DNA of 40,815 nucleotides from Sphingomonadales bacterium (GTDB lineage Bacteria > Pseudomonadota > Alphaproteobacteria > Sphingomonadales > Sphingomonadaceae), in contig JAIXYC010000148.1 in assembly GCA_027490455.1 (NCBI GenBank), positions 1 to 40,815 on the forward strand, read 5' to 3'. This document shows positions 9,871 to 21,503 of the stretch, in pieces; within the stretch, counting starts at the first letter, position 1, and the number at the start of each line of letters is the position of its first letter. The translations under genes and the position numbers were made by a program. The notes under the pieces were generated by a model. It ran no database searches, was not told the origin of the DNA, and saw nothing but the letters and a program-made list of their open reading frames with translations.

Positions 9871-10255
9871 GGCTACGTCTGCAACCTCCACGCTTGAAAT
9901 AAACATTTACGGTCTGCGCAGCACAAAGGGCAATGTCCTTGTCTGCGTCACCGCCAATCCGCGCTTCTTCCCCGATTGCGGCAAGGATCCCAAAAGTTTC
10001 AAAACCAGCGTATCGGCCCGCGATGCCGCAAATGTATCTTTCACGGGCATAACAAAGGGCACATATGCGGTCGCGTTGGTCCATGATGAAAATGCCAACA
10101 ACAAAATGGATATGGCCATTTTCCTGCCCAAAGAAGGCTTTGGCTTTTCCCGCAACCCCGCGATTGTTGCGGGCCCGCCCAAGTTTAAGGCCGCGGCATT
10201 TGCGGTTGATGCCGCCGCCGTCAGCCAGCGGGTAAAGATGAAATATATGCTGTAA
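9782..10255 (+). CDS. DUF2141 domain secreted protein
   Basis: Signal peptide-like N-terminus; GNVLVCVTANPRFFP...GTYAVALVHDENANNKMDMAIFLPKEGFGFSRN typical of DUF2141. Confidence 0.85.
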   Translation: MGYISGFGIKCAALTLVSAIGIATLSGAAEATSATSTLEINIYGLRSTKGNVLVCVTANPRFFPDCGKDPKSFKTSVSARDAANVSFTGITKGTYAVALVHDENANNKMDMAIFLPKEGFGFSRNPAIVAGPPKFKAAAFAVDAAAVSQRVKMKYML

Positions 10256-10357
10256 CGGCGCGGTTGTGCGCGGCGGCGGAACTTTCTCGCTCGCCTTAAC
10301 GAGTTGGAAATCATGTGTGGGTCATAGTCCCGATTCTCTGCAAATAGGGCGCCCGCT

Positions 10358-10786
10358 ATGATTTCGTCGCACGACCAGTTTACATCCAATTCCTCTCACC
10401 CCGCGTCGGCAAAGTCCGCCGACGCGCCACGCGCCCTTACGCGTGAGGCGCGCTTGAGCTGGATCGGATCAAAGCTGGCGCAGCTGATCGACATTGAAGA
10501 TGCCCGGCTTGATGCCCTGCACCACCGTATGTGGATGCGGATATTGCAAAGCGGCCTTGAACCCGCCGCACCGCGGAACGAGATCGATCAGCTGGCGATC
10601 CACATCCTTGCGGTTGCAACATTGGCAGACGATGTCGCGGCGAAAGATGGGTCACAGGCCGCAATGGCCGCCGTCATGCAAGCCAGCGGCAAAACACTCG
10701 AGCCGTTACTGGCGGAAAAATTCCTGCACCTTGCAAGCACACCCATATTCTGGAGGGCGCTGCGTTCGGATGTTGCTGCGGCTTAG
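10358..10786 (+). CDS. Hypothetical protein
   Basis: 142-aa ORF on the strand of its neighbours; no recognised motif. Confidence 0.55.
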   Translation: MISSHDQFTSNSSHPASAKSADAPRALTREARLSWIGSKLAQLIDIEDARLDALHHRMWMRILQSGLEPAAPRNEIDQLAIHILAVATLADDVAAKDGSQAAMAAVMQASGKTLEPLLAEKFLHLASTPIFWRALRSDVAAA

Positions 10787-10810
10787 CGCGCTAGATTAAA
10801 GTTGCCGGCA

Positions 10811-12031
10811 TCACTTCTTAAACGGGTCGCTGAATTTTGCGTCCGTGGTTAGGCTGCCGTCGTTCAGTGTGAGCAGGAATGCCACTAAAGCGGCCTTTTC
10901 ATTCGCCGTGAGGTTCAATCGCAACGGCGCTCCAGCTGGTGTTTTCAGCCTATTGTCCAAAGCCGGGCCATTTTGGATGCCGCTGTTGTAATGTTCTATC
11001 ACTTGCTCAAGTGTCGAAAATCTTCCGTCGTGCATGAACGCTCTCGATAGTCCGACATTCTTCAGCGACGGCGATTTGAATATGATCGTTTCATTTGCGT
11101 CCAACCCATTGCTGAGCGAATTGGCCGCCAATGCAAATGTCGGCGGTTGATGGCACGCCGCACAACCGGCCCCGCCTTGACCCCGGCCAGTCATAAACAA
11201 TTGATGGCCCAATTCTTCTGATGCCGAAAATCCGGGCAAGGGCGCATTGAGATTCCGGTTCTGTGCCGTGGCATTAAACACCTGCGCATATGCCGTGTCC
11301 CAACGGCTGGCGGACGAAATCATCGATCGGGCGAACTGGGCCAATGCCTGCTGTATCCGCGCCTCGGTGATCGCGGCATTGCCGAACGCGAGGGTGAACA
11401 GGTCTGGATAATATGTTGATGCCGCCAATTTGGTGAGCAAGGCGCTTATCCCGCCATGTGCGCTGTCAAAGCCCATTTCAATTGGGTGGACAATGGGCTG
11501 GCTAACCTGCAATTCCAACGAGGCCGCCCGTTTGTCCCAGAACATGGTGCCAGGGCGATAATATTTGATATTGCCCAGCCGCATGGCGTGGGCGCTGGTA
11601 AAGGCTGTGCCCGAAAAGCCGGTGCTAAATCGTCTAGGATCATCAAATCCACTGGCCTGTTGATGGCAGGACGCGCAGGACGTCGTATCGTTGACGCTCA
11701 ATCTTTTGTCGAAAAACAACACCCTGCCCAGCGTCGCTACCCGGTCACTCACCGGATTGTTGTTCGGTGTGTTGTCCAATGCCGCGACCGTCGCATCATA
11801 ATAAGCGGGCAGCACGGGGTTTGCGTAATTGTCGAGCCTGCTGACATCGATCGTTGTGAAATCAACGATCCCAGATACCGTTGGCGGCGGCGGTGGCGGC
11901 TGTGGTGTCGGCGCGGCCGCGACGGTTACAGGAGGCGTTGTCGCACTGGTGGTCGTATCTCCGCCACAGCCCGTCAGAGCGAGGCTGATGGGAAAAACGA
12001 TCCCCAAAGCGGTTGGAATAATCTTTCGCAT
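10811..12031 (-). CDS. Di-haem cytochrome c peroxidase / MauG family, lipoprotein signal
   Basis: LALTGCGG lipobox; two CxxCH (CASCHQ, CAACHQ); RVLFFDKRLSVNDTTSCASCH; FMHDGRFSTLEQVIEHYNSG. Confidence 0.93.
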   Translation of the reverse strand: MRKIIPTALGIVFPISLALTGCGGDTTTSATTPPVTVAAAPTPQPPPPPPTVSGIVDFTTIDVSRLDNYANPVLPAYYDATVAALDNTPNNNPVSDRVATLGRVLFFDKRLSVNDTTSCASCHQQASGFDDPRRFSTGFSGTAFTSAHAMRLGNIKYYRPGTMFWDKRAASLELQVSQPIVHPIEMGFDSAHGGISALLTKLAASTYYPDLFTLAFGNAAITEARIQQALAQFARSMISSASRWDTAYAQVFNATAQNRNLNAPLPGFSASEELGHQLFMTGRGQGGAGCAACHQPPTFALAANSLSNGLDANETIIFKSPSLKNVGLSRAFMHDGRFSTLEQVIEHYNSGIQNGPALDNRLKTPAGAPLRLNLTANEKAALVAFLLTLNDGSLTTDAKFSDPFKK

Positions 12032-12228
12032 ATTTCAACCCTCTGATTATTTTAAAGAAGTTAGAACACCCCGACGTATCAGCGTCAATGCTTCTTTGTG
12101 TTTGATATTATGAACAATAATTGAACGATAATGATGTTCGCGGATTACCCGCGCGATTTTGTTGTGCAGCGATTGCCGTTGCGATGTTCATCCTGCTGGA
12201 CTGACGCGCCTCTCTCGCCTATTGCATC

Positions 12229-14221
<1,993 letters not shown>

Positions 14222-14237
14222 GCTTTAATCCGCGCGG

Positions 14238-15206
14238 CTAACCGCCAATCGCTTCCTCGATCCACGCACGTGCATCGGGGAAGCTGCGCTCTACCTCTGG
14301 CAGGTCATTGACGCACAGAAATTTGATCGCGTCGCGCTCTGTCCCGCGCAGAAAGCCGCTGACATCATCGGCGGAATATTGGCCATGCGCGCCGACGGCA
14401 ATGTGCAGATAATCGCGCGTGTCCAATATCGCGGCGCTATTATCGGCAAGGCAGGCATGGTTATGCAGGCTTTGTGGCAGGAATTGCGCGGTGTCGCGAA
14501 AGCGATAGCTGGCGTTGTGCGCAAATTCGGACGGGAAGTTTTCAAACAAGTCCGCCATCACCGAACGCTGCATCGGGTGCACGACATGCGCGCTTTCGAA
14601 CACATGGTCGGCACTATAGCCAATCATCTGCGCGGCGTTGATCTGGTTAAAATGGTTCAGCAGGCTGGCCTCATCACGGCTCGCGCCACAGGCCGCCAGA
14701 TCGCTGTGGTCGGTCCATTTGCCGCGCAGCACGGGGCCATCGCCGGCAAAGAAATCCGACGGCGTAACCGGCGCGGTCAGGAAGACGTCATCATTGAAAT
14801 ATAGGAAATGTTCGGCCAGCCCGGGGATGCGCCACAACATAGTTTCAATCGACAGCGAATTGAACGTCGGCAACGCATTGTCCGCCCCGCCAAAGATGTC
14901 GCGATGGTCAACGATGCTGATCTTCGCCGCAAATTCGGGCGGCAATTGCGTAATCTGCGGGATTTGATTGTCGGTGACGATCCATATCCGCCGCACCCAC
15001 GGCGCATTGTTGGCGATGGAACGCATGCAATAATTCAGCTCATCACTGCAGACCCAGCGATGGGGGTTGGTGCCATTATCGTGGAGCGGCGCACGCGCGA
15101 AAGCATCCGCCTCCGCCTTGGCCTGCGCCAGATAGAAATCCCTTTGTGCCTTATGCGCGGGGTCCGCCCCGTCGACCCACGTAATGACTGCATCGACTTC
15201 TATCAT
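14238..15206 (-). CDS. Stealth family capsular polysaccharide phosphotransferase
   Basis: Stealth CR1/CR2-like: DAVITWVDGADPAH, RWVCSDELNYCMRSIANNAPWVRRIWIVTDNQIP, FLYFNDDVFL. Confidence 0.88.
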   Translation of the reverse strand: MIEVDAVITWVDGADPAHKAQRDFYLAQAKAEADAFARAPLHDNGTNPHRWVCSDELNYCMRSIANNAPWVRRIWIVTDNQIPQITQLPPEFAAKISIVDHRDIFGGADNALPTFNSLSIETMLWRIPGLAEHFLYFNDDVFLTAPVTPSDFFAGDGPVLRGKWTDHSDLAACGASRDEASLLNHFNQINAAQMIGYSADHVFESAHVVHPMQRSVMADLFENFPSEFAHNASYRFRDTAQFLPQSLHNHACLADNSAAILDTRDYLHIAVGAHGQYSADDVSGFLRGTERDAIKFLCVNDLPEVERSFPDARAWIEEAIGG

Positions 15207-15303
15207 TCACCCACAATTTACGCCCCAGTTTATGCCGCTGTAGGTTTATGCAGAGGTTTTGGGAAATGTAAAATCTTTGCGGGTGGAGGTGGGAAGCGAG
15301 AAC

Positions 15304-15353
15304 AAATCGGCCGCGAGATATATGGGCGCTGGTGGTCGGGAGCATGATTGAGC
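15304..15353 (+). pseudogene. Decayed second copy of thiC 3' end
   Basis: ATGGGCGCTGGTG...GGGAGCATGATT(A/G)AGC matches 14192-14223 at 28/32 positions, plus AAAyCGGCCGCGAG upstream; would encode RYMGAGGREHD*. Confidence 0.7.
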
Positions 15354-15434
15354 GAAACAATCAAATAAGAGCGCATTGATGCCGTCCCAATTTTATTTGG
15401 GTAGACAAGCAATGCATTCTAAATGCTTGGCGTG

Positions 15435-15470
15435 GTCGCTTTTGTCGCTTTTGTCGCTTTTGTCGCTTTT
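15435..15470 (+). repeat. 9-bp tandem repeat (GTCGCTTTT)x4
   Basis: Four exact consecutive copies in the intergenic region upstream of 15559. Confidence 0.95.
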
Positions 15471-15558
15471 GGCGTGCAATATTGCCGTATGGCTGTGCAG
15501 GCCAAGGGCATAGATGTTTGTCATTATGGCCATCAACCAAATAAGGGTTCACATATCA

Positions 15559-16118
15559 TGCGCGTCATTGCCTCGCTTCTCATCCTCGCGGCTGCTGCAG
15601 CCCCCGCCTTTGCCCAGCCGGCGTCGGTGGATATCGCCGCCGCGCGCGCCGCGATGACGGGGACATGGTCGGGGAAGCTCGAATATCTGGATTATGGCGC
15701 GAACAAATGGTTCGGCATTTCGGTCAAGACGCAGATTGAGGATCAGGGCGACGGCGTGACCATGATCCGCAAGTCCGACTTTGACGATGGTCCAAAGGTC
15801 GGGAATGTGCGGATTACTTCAGTCGAGCTGTTGGATCCGGCGGCGGGGACGGTGGCCACCGGGACATTTCGCAAGGGACGCAGCGTTGAGATATTTACCT
15901 ATGCGGTGCGGTTTGACGGGGCTCCGGCTGATGCGACGCATTGGACGATGGTTGAAGACGCGTTGGGGAAGGATGATGACCGCCCCGCAATACTGCGCCT
16001 GACGACCACGCGCGATGGCGACAGCATCGAAACGGTAAAGCAGATCGATTTTCAGGATGATGACAAGGCCGAGTGGATCACCCGCAACCGCACGCGGCTT
16101 TCGCGGATTGCGGGTTAA
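15559..16118 (+). CDS. Secreted protein of unknown function
   Basis: Start re-assigned inside ORF 15423..16118; MRVIASLLILAAAAAPAFAQ signal peptide. Confidence 0.7.
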
Positions 16119-16186
16119 GGAATGGCTGGCATAACGCGCAGGCGGCGTTATGCTGCGCGTTCATCGCCCACAAAAGTTGAACCATC

Positions 16187-16477
16187 ATGACGAAGCCGAA
16201 AAATCCCAGCTGGTTTGATATTTCTATGGATGCCTTCGCGCTCGCAGCGGAATCCAACATGGTGATTGCGGCGCGCTTGGGCAGTCTGGCGCTCGGCGGA
16301 CCAAATGCGGTGCGTGAGGCGGAGCGGATGGTGAGCGAGAAGGTCGCGGCCAACATGACGCTTGGCGCGGACCTGATGACCGGCAAGCACGGGCTTACCC
16401 CCGAAAGCATGGTCAGCGGCAGTATCGATCATTATGCCAAGCATGTGACCGCCAACCGCAAACGGCTTTTGGGTTAA
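16187..16477 (+). CDS. Hypothetical protein (96 aa)
   Basis: MTKPKNPSWFDISMDAFALAAESNMVIAARLGSLALGG...; intact ORF, no recognised family. Confidence 0.55.
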   Translation: MTKPKNPSWFDISMDAFALAAESNMVIAARLGSLALGGPNAVREAERMVSEKVAANMTLGADLMTGKHGLTPESMVSGSIDHYAKHVTANRKRLLG

Positions 16478-16719
16478 AGCGGGTGCGCGGGAATGGCCGG
16501 AAATGGCGGAAAAACAGGGGAAAAGCGGGCTTCGACCTTGTTATTTGCTAATGCCGTAAATTAGGCGTATAAGCCAGACACGCTATCGTCGACCGAGACG
16601 GAATTTGAGGCGCGTATCTGATGAAATAAGCGGAGCGTGCAACGTTTTTCCCAACACGACTTGGCTACCCACTTGGCGCTGTTGCCCGGTGGTCACCTGT
16701 TTCGTGAAAGGAACATATT

Positions 16720-16929
16720 ATGCCTACTGGCACCGTAAAATTCTTCAATGCCGATAAAGGCTATGGCTTTATTGCACCCGATGGTGGTGGCGATGACAGC
16801 TTCGTGCACATCTCGGCTGTTCAAGCTGCTGGCATGCACTCGCTCGACAAAGAGCAGCGCGTAAATTTCGAAGTCGAAATTGGCCGCAACGGTAAAGCTT
16901 CGGCTGTAAATCTTTCAGCTGCTGATTAA
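16720..16929 (+). CDS. Cold-shock protein (CspA family)
   Basis: GTVKFFNADKGYGFIAPDGGGDDSFVHISAVQ RNP motifs; AAAGGA SD. Confidence 0.97.
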   Translation: MPTGTVKFFNADKGYGFIAPDGGGDDSFVHISAVQAAGMHSLDKEQRVNFEVEIGRNGKASAVNLSAAD

Positions 16930-16942
16930 TCAGCGCTTAGGT

Positions 16943-16980
16943 TTAAAAAAAAGGGCTGCCGAAAGGCGGCCCTTTTTTTG
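16943..16980. terminator. Rho-independent, potentially bidirectional terminator
   Basis: A8 - GGGCTGCC GAAA GGCGGCCC - T7 between csp and the convergent zinc-finger gene. Confidence 0.93.
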
Positions 16981-16997
16981 TGCGCGGCGATTGCAGG

Positions 16998-17297
16998 TTA
17001 ATCGAACAGCTCTTCCAGAAATGACTTCCTCCGCTTTTGATACGGATAGCCATGGCCAAAGCCCGGCTGCTGGTGGCCATAGCCTGGCGGTGCAAATCCG
17101 GCTGGCGCTTGCGGCGGAACGGGTTGCGGGGCAGGCATCTCGGCAGCAGCGCTGCGTTCGATGATCTTGTCCAATTCGCCACGATCAAGCCAAACGCCGC
17201 GGCATTGTGGGCAATAGTCGATTTCGACGCCCTGACGGTCACTCATGACAAGCGCGACATTGCAAACAGGGCATGGCATTCCAACGGCTGGGTTCAT
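16998..17297 (-). CDS. zf-TFIIB-like zinc ribbon protein
   Basis: MPCPVCNVALVMSDRQGVEIDYCPQCRGVWLDRGELDKIIER; AGGAGA SD before ATG at 17297. Confidence 0.9.
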   Translation of the reverse strand: MNPAVGMPCPVCNVALVMSDRQGVEIDYCPQCRGVWLDRGELDKIIERSAAAEMPAPQPVPPQAPAGFAPPGYGHQQPGFGHGYPYQKRRKSFLEELFD

Positions 17298-17470
17298 ATC
17301 GGGTCTCCTCTTTATTGGTTTAAAGCGGTCCGACATCGCCGTCAGGTGACGACCAGAGGGGCCCGGCCCGCAAAACGCAGTTGGGCATTGGCAGGCATTA
17401 TTTCAATAAGCTTGGTTGTTAATTCCGCAATGCGCCGGTCATCCACATCGCGGACCGCCCACCCGAACCA

Positions 17471-17785
17471 TCAGCGTTTCCGGACAAACTCCGCACGCAG
17501 CACGAGGCCCTTGATGCCGTCAAACCGGCAGTCAATCTCCTGCGCATCGCCCGTCAAGCGGATGGATTTGATAAGCGTTCCGCGCTTCAATGTTTGGCCT
17601 GCGCCCTTTACGGTTAGGTCCTTGATCAATGTGACCTGATCGCCGTCGGCCAGAATATTGCCGACCGCGTCGCGGACCTCAACTGCGCCGTCCTGTTCGG
17701 ATTTGGCATTGGCTTCCGCGGCGCTGATCCATTCGCCAGAGGCCTCGTCGTAAACATATTCGTCGTCGGTTCCGTCGGCCATCAT
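17471..17785 (-). CDS. PhnA/YjdM-like protein lacking the N-terminal zinc-ribbon cysteines
   Basis: VRDAVGNILADGDQVTLIKDLTVKGAGQTLKRGTLIKSIRLTGDAQEIDCRFDGIKGLVLRAEFVRK matches PhnA domain pattern. Confidence 0.87.
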   Translation of the reverse strand: MMADGTDDEYVYDEASGEWISAAEANAKSEQDGAVEVRDAVGNILADGDQVTLIKDLTVKGAGQTLKRGTLIKSIRLTGDAQEIDCRFDGIKGLVLRAEFVRKR

Positions 17786-17896
17786 TCAATCCCCGTTTTG
17801 ATATCGCCACGCCCTAGCGCCATTTACGCGCGCGCGAAAGCCGGTTGCAATTTGCAACGATGTCAGTAAGATTTTTCGGATAGAGCGGAGAGTTAT

Positions 17897-19414
17897 ATGG
17901 CGCAGGCTGAAACGGTTGTAGATGTATTGATTGTGGGCGCTGGTTTATCCGGCATCGGTGCGGCGGCGCATCTGACCATGCAATGCCCCAATAAAAGCTA
18001 TGCCATTGTCGAGCAACGCGCCGACATGGGCGGCACTTGGGACCTTTTCCGTTACCCGGGCATCCGGTCGGACTCGGACATGCACACCTTGGGCTATCGC
18101 TTCAAACCATGGTTGCATGAAAAAACAATCGCTGACGGCCCATCCATCCATCAATATGTCCACGAAACGGCTGATGAATATGGCATCACGCCGCATATCC
18201 ATTTTGGGCACAAGGTGGTCTCCGCAAATTGGTCCAGCCCCGATGCGCGCTGGCATGTAACGGCGAAAGCTGTCGATGGTGGCGAGGAACGGCACTTTGC
18301 CGCGCGTTTCCTGTTCATGTGCGCCGGTTATTATGACTATGATCAGGGCTATAAGCCCGATTTTCCCGGTGAAGCCGACTTTGGCGGCCAGATCGTCCAC
18401 CCGCAGCATTGGCCCGAGGGTCTGGACTATAGCGGCAAGAAGGTCACGGTTATTGGCTCAGGCGCCACCGCGGTGACGATTGTGCCAGTAATGGCGCAAC
18501 AGGGTGCGCAGGTGACGATGCTTCAGCGTTCGCCGACCTATATGGTCTCGCGTCCTGCAATCGACCCATTCTCCAAATTTGTTCGCAAAATCTTGCCGGA
18601 AAAGCTGGCTTATGCGCTGACGCGCTGGCGCAACATTAACATGCAGCGGTTCACTTATTGGTATGCCCGCCGCAACCCAGCGAAGCTGGGCGAAAAGCTG
18701 GTCAACATGGCGCGTGAAGCGCTGCCGGCCTCAGTGGATGTCGATACCCATTTCGTGCCCAAATATGGCCCATGGGAGCAGCGCCTGTGTCTGATCCCAG
18801 ACAGCGACATGTTCACCGCCATAACCGAGGGTAAGGCCGAGGTCGTGACCGACCATATCGACCATTTCACCAAGACGGGCATTCAGCTGAAGTCCGGCAA
18901 GCATATTGAATCCGATATCGTAATCACTGCGACCGGTCTGAACCTTGTCACGATGGGCAAGACAGCGATCAGCGTGGACGGCGAAGCGGTCAATTTTGGC
19001 GAGCATTTCAATTATAAGGGCGTGATGTTCAACGACATTCCGAACTTCGCCAGCGTCTTTGGTTATATCAACGCGTCTTGGACGCTGAAGACCGATATCG
19101 TTGCCGATTATGTGTGTCGTTTGCTTTGGAAAATGGATGACAAAAACGCGCTTGTGGCAACCCCGCATCTCGATGATCCGGATATGCCCAAGCTGCCCTT
19201 TGTGACGGACTTTAGCTCAGGCTATTTCGCCCGCAGTTTTGATACGCTGCCCAAAAATGGGGACCGCCATCCTTGGCGCGTTCTGCAAAATTACGCGGCT
19301 GAAAAGAAAATCCTGACCCAAGATCCAGTTGATGACGGCGTTATGGTCTTTTCGGCACCGCATTTCGCAGCATCGCATAGCGAGAATGCGGAAACACTCA
19401 TAGCCGCCGAATAA
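17897..19414 (+). CDS. Flavin-containing / Baeyer-Villiger-type monooxygenase
   Basis: VLIVGAGLSGIGAAAHL FAD fold; GGTWDLFRYPGIRSDSDMHTLGYRFKPW; VIGSGATAVTIVP NADPH fold. Confidence 0.92.
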   Translation: MAQAETVVDVLIVGAGLSGIGAAAHLTMQCPNKSYAIVEQRADMGGTWDLFRYPGIRSDSDMHTLGYRFKPWLHEKTIADGPSIHQYVHETADEYGITPHIHFGHKVVSANWSSPDARWHVTAKAVDGGEERHFAARFLFMCAGYYDYDQGYKPDFPGEADFGGQIVHPQHWPEGLDYSGKKVTVIGSGATAVTIVPVMAQQGAQVTMLQRSPTYMVSRPAIDPFSKFVRKILPEKLAYALTRWRNINMQRFTYWYARRNPAKLGEKLVNMAREALPASVDVDTHFVPKYGPWEQRLCLIPDSDMFTAITEGKAEVVTDHIDHFTKTGIQLKSGKHIESDIVITATGLNLVTMGKTAISVDGEAVNFGEHFNYKGVMFNDIPNFASVFGYINASWTLKTDIVADYVCRLLWKMDDKNALVATPHLDDPDMPKLPFVTDFSSGYFARSFDTLPKNGDRHPWRVLQNYAAEKKILTQDPVDDGVMVFSAPHFAASHSENAETLIAAE

Positions 19415-19437
19415 TTGTCCAGATGGCGGGGCCCGCC

Positions 19438-20028
19438 TCAGGGCTCCGTATTGCGAACCGTCGCGGCAACGCGGCGGGTTTCGATGGCGGACTCTGGCGC
19501 GATGATATGCGTGCCGTTGCGAACCACCCAAATAAGTGAAGTAAGCCCGGCCAGTGCAGCAAAGGCAACCGTCACAAGCGCGTAGATTGTGTAGCGTTTC
19601 ATATCCTGCGTGTGCGTAACCAATTCGGGCGCTTTGTCGGTGGTCGTGACATCCCAATATTCGATCATCGGCTTGTTACGGTACCGGACCACGCGCACGT
19701 CGGATATAATCCACATTTTGCCATGCTGACCAGCGAACGTCAGATAGGCGCCGGACCCTTGACGTTGTTGAATGGCCGGAGCCAGTCGTGGCGCATCCTT
19801 CAAAATCCGCGACATTTCGGCAAACTGCACGCGGCTATCGTCGATGAAACCCGGGGCGACATATTTCTCTGCCGCCTTTTGGTCTCCGCGCCGCACAGCC
19901 GCATAAAAAGGCTTCACGACTGCGGTAATTTCCTCAGGCAGCGGCGGACGTGCGTCGGTTGATCGGTTGCATGCCGATAAGCCAAATGCTGCGATCGACA
20001 TCCAGAACAAAAGAAAAATACGTGGCAT
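19438..20028 (-). CDS. Putative lipoprotein with C-terminal TM helix, unknown function
   Basis: Start re-assigned to MPRIFLLFWMSIAAFGLSACNRS (lipobox LSAC); hydrophobic IYALVTVAFAALAGLTSLIWVV. Confidence 0.6.
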   Translation of the reverse strand: MPRIFLLFWMSIAAFGLSACNRSTDARPPLPEEITAVVKPFYAAVRRGDQKAAEKYVAPGFIDDSRVQFAEMSRILKDAPRLAPAIQQRQGSGAYLTFAGQHGKMWIISDVRVVRYRNKPMIEYWDVTTTDKAPELVTHTQDMKRYTIYALVTVAFAALAGLTSLIWVVRNGTHIIAPESAIETRRVAATVRNTEP

Positions 20029-20076
20029 TTCTGAATTATCTCCCGTTCTTGGCCTATTGCCGCTATCGCATCCTTC

Positions 20077-21465
20077 ATGCGTTATGACGATCTGATCCAA
20101 CCTGACAACGGCCAACCGGCCACACCTATCCACATAGTCGATAATAATGGCTTTGCGTCATGGCTTGCTGGCCAACCCGACCCTGTTCGCACGGCCGTAA
20201 AAGCACAGAAGTTTGAAGGTAGCGTAAACGATACCGCGATACTTCCTGGCGACAAGCCGGGGGAATGGTCAGTCGTTGCCGGTGTGGCGGATGCTTCCGC
20301 GCTTGGGCTTTGGAACCTTGCCAAGCTATCTGACATTCTGCCCGAGGGAAGCTATCGCTTGTTGGATGCCGACGCTGGCGAAGCGATGCTTGGGTGGGTG
20401 CTTGGTCAGTATCGATACCATGAATATCTCAGCGAGCCGAAAATAACCGGCGCACGCGTGTTGCTCGTGCGTGAACCCGGTAAAATCCACAATATAGTGC
20501 TTCAGGCGCGCGCCACGGCGCTGGTGCGCGATCTGGTCAACCGTCCGGCGGGTGACCTGGGTCCCGATGCGCTTGAGGCTGAGGCAAAGCGCATCGCCAA
20601 GGCGCATAAGGCCGACGTGACAGTGACAGCAGGCGAAGCGTTGGAAGCGGGCTATCCGCTGATCCACGCTGTCGGCAAAGCAGCGGCGCGCGAACATGCC
20701 CCGCGGTTGATTGAGCTGGAATGGGGCGACCCGCGCCACCCACGTATCGCGATTGTGGGCAAAGGCATAACGTTCGACAGCGGTGGTCTTGATATTAAAC
20801 CGGCGAGCGGCATGCGGCTGATGAAGAAGGATATGGGCGGCGCTGCCCATGCGCTTGCACTGGCCGAGCTTATCATGGCTGCGCATTTGCCCGTGCGCTT
20901 GCATATGCTCGTGGCCGCTGCAGAAAACAGCATATCGGGCAATGCTATGCGGCCGGGTGACATCGTTAAAAGCCGCAAGGGCATTACCGTTGAAATCGAC
21001 AATACCGATGCGGAAGGGCGCCTTGTGCTTGCCGATGCATTGACCAAAGCGGTCGAGGATGCGCCCGAACTTATCATCGATTTTGCGACGCTGACCGGCG
21101 CGGCGCGCGTTGCCTTGGGGCCTGATTTGCCAGCGATGTTCAGCAATGATGATGACACAGCAGACGCGTTGATCGCAGCATCAAAGGCGCAGGCTGACCC
21201 GCTGTGGCGGATGCCATTATGGGCACCTTATATGGAATTGTTGGATAGCGATATCGCGGACATGACAAACAGTGGCGGCGCTTTTGCAGGCGCAGTAACG
21301 GCGGCGCTCTTTATGCAGCAATTCGTTCCCGATGATGTGCCTTGGGTGCATCTGGATACCTTTGCATGGCGACCCACGAATAAGCCTGGCCGGCCAAAGG
21401 GCGGCGAAGCCCTTGGATTGCGCGCCGTCTTCGGCTATCTGGCCGACAAATATCCGGCACGTTAG
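20077..21465 (+). CDS. M17 leucyl aminopeptidase family protein
   Basis: VGKGITFDSGGLDIKP, MKKDMGGAAHALALA, NTDAEGRLVLADAL (M17 signature). Confidence 0.95.
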   Translation: MRYDDLIQPDNGQPATPIHIVDNNGFASWLAGQPDPVRTAVKAQKFEGSVNDTAILPGDKPGEWSVVAGVADASALGLWNLAKLSDILPEGSYRLLDADAGEAMLGWVLGQYRYHEYLSEPKITGARVLLVREPGKIHNIVLQARATALVRDLVNRPAGDLGPDALEAEAKRIAKAHKADVTVTAGEALEAGYPLIHAVGKAAAREHAPRLIELEWGDPRHPRIAIVGKGITFDSGGLDIKPASGMRLMKKDMGGAAHALALAELIMAAHLPVRLHMLVAAAENSISGNAMRPGDIVKSRKGITVEIDNTDAEGRLVLADALTKAVEDAPELIIDFATLTGAARVALGPDLPAMFSNDDDTADALIAASKAQADPLWRMPLWAPYMELLDSDIADMTNSGGAFAGAVTAALFMQQFVPDDVPWVHLDTFAWRPTNKPGRPKGGEALGLRAVFGYLADKYPAR

Positions 21466-21503
21466 GGTGCCATGACATGTTACAATTTCGGGGGCGTAAG
21501 TAG

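Noticed and set aside
15423-15558. N-terminal extension (MLGVVAFVAFVAFVAFG...) of the 15559 gene
   Set aside because: The extension is mostly the tandem repeat; a clear signal peptide start exists at 15559
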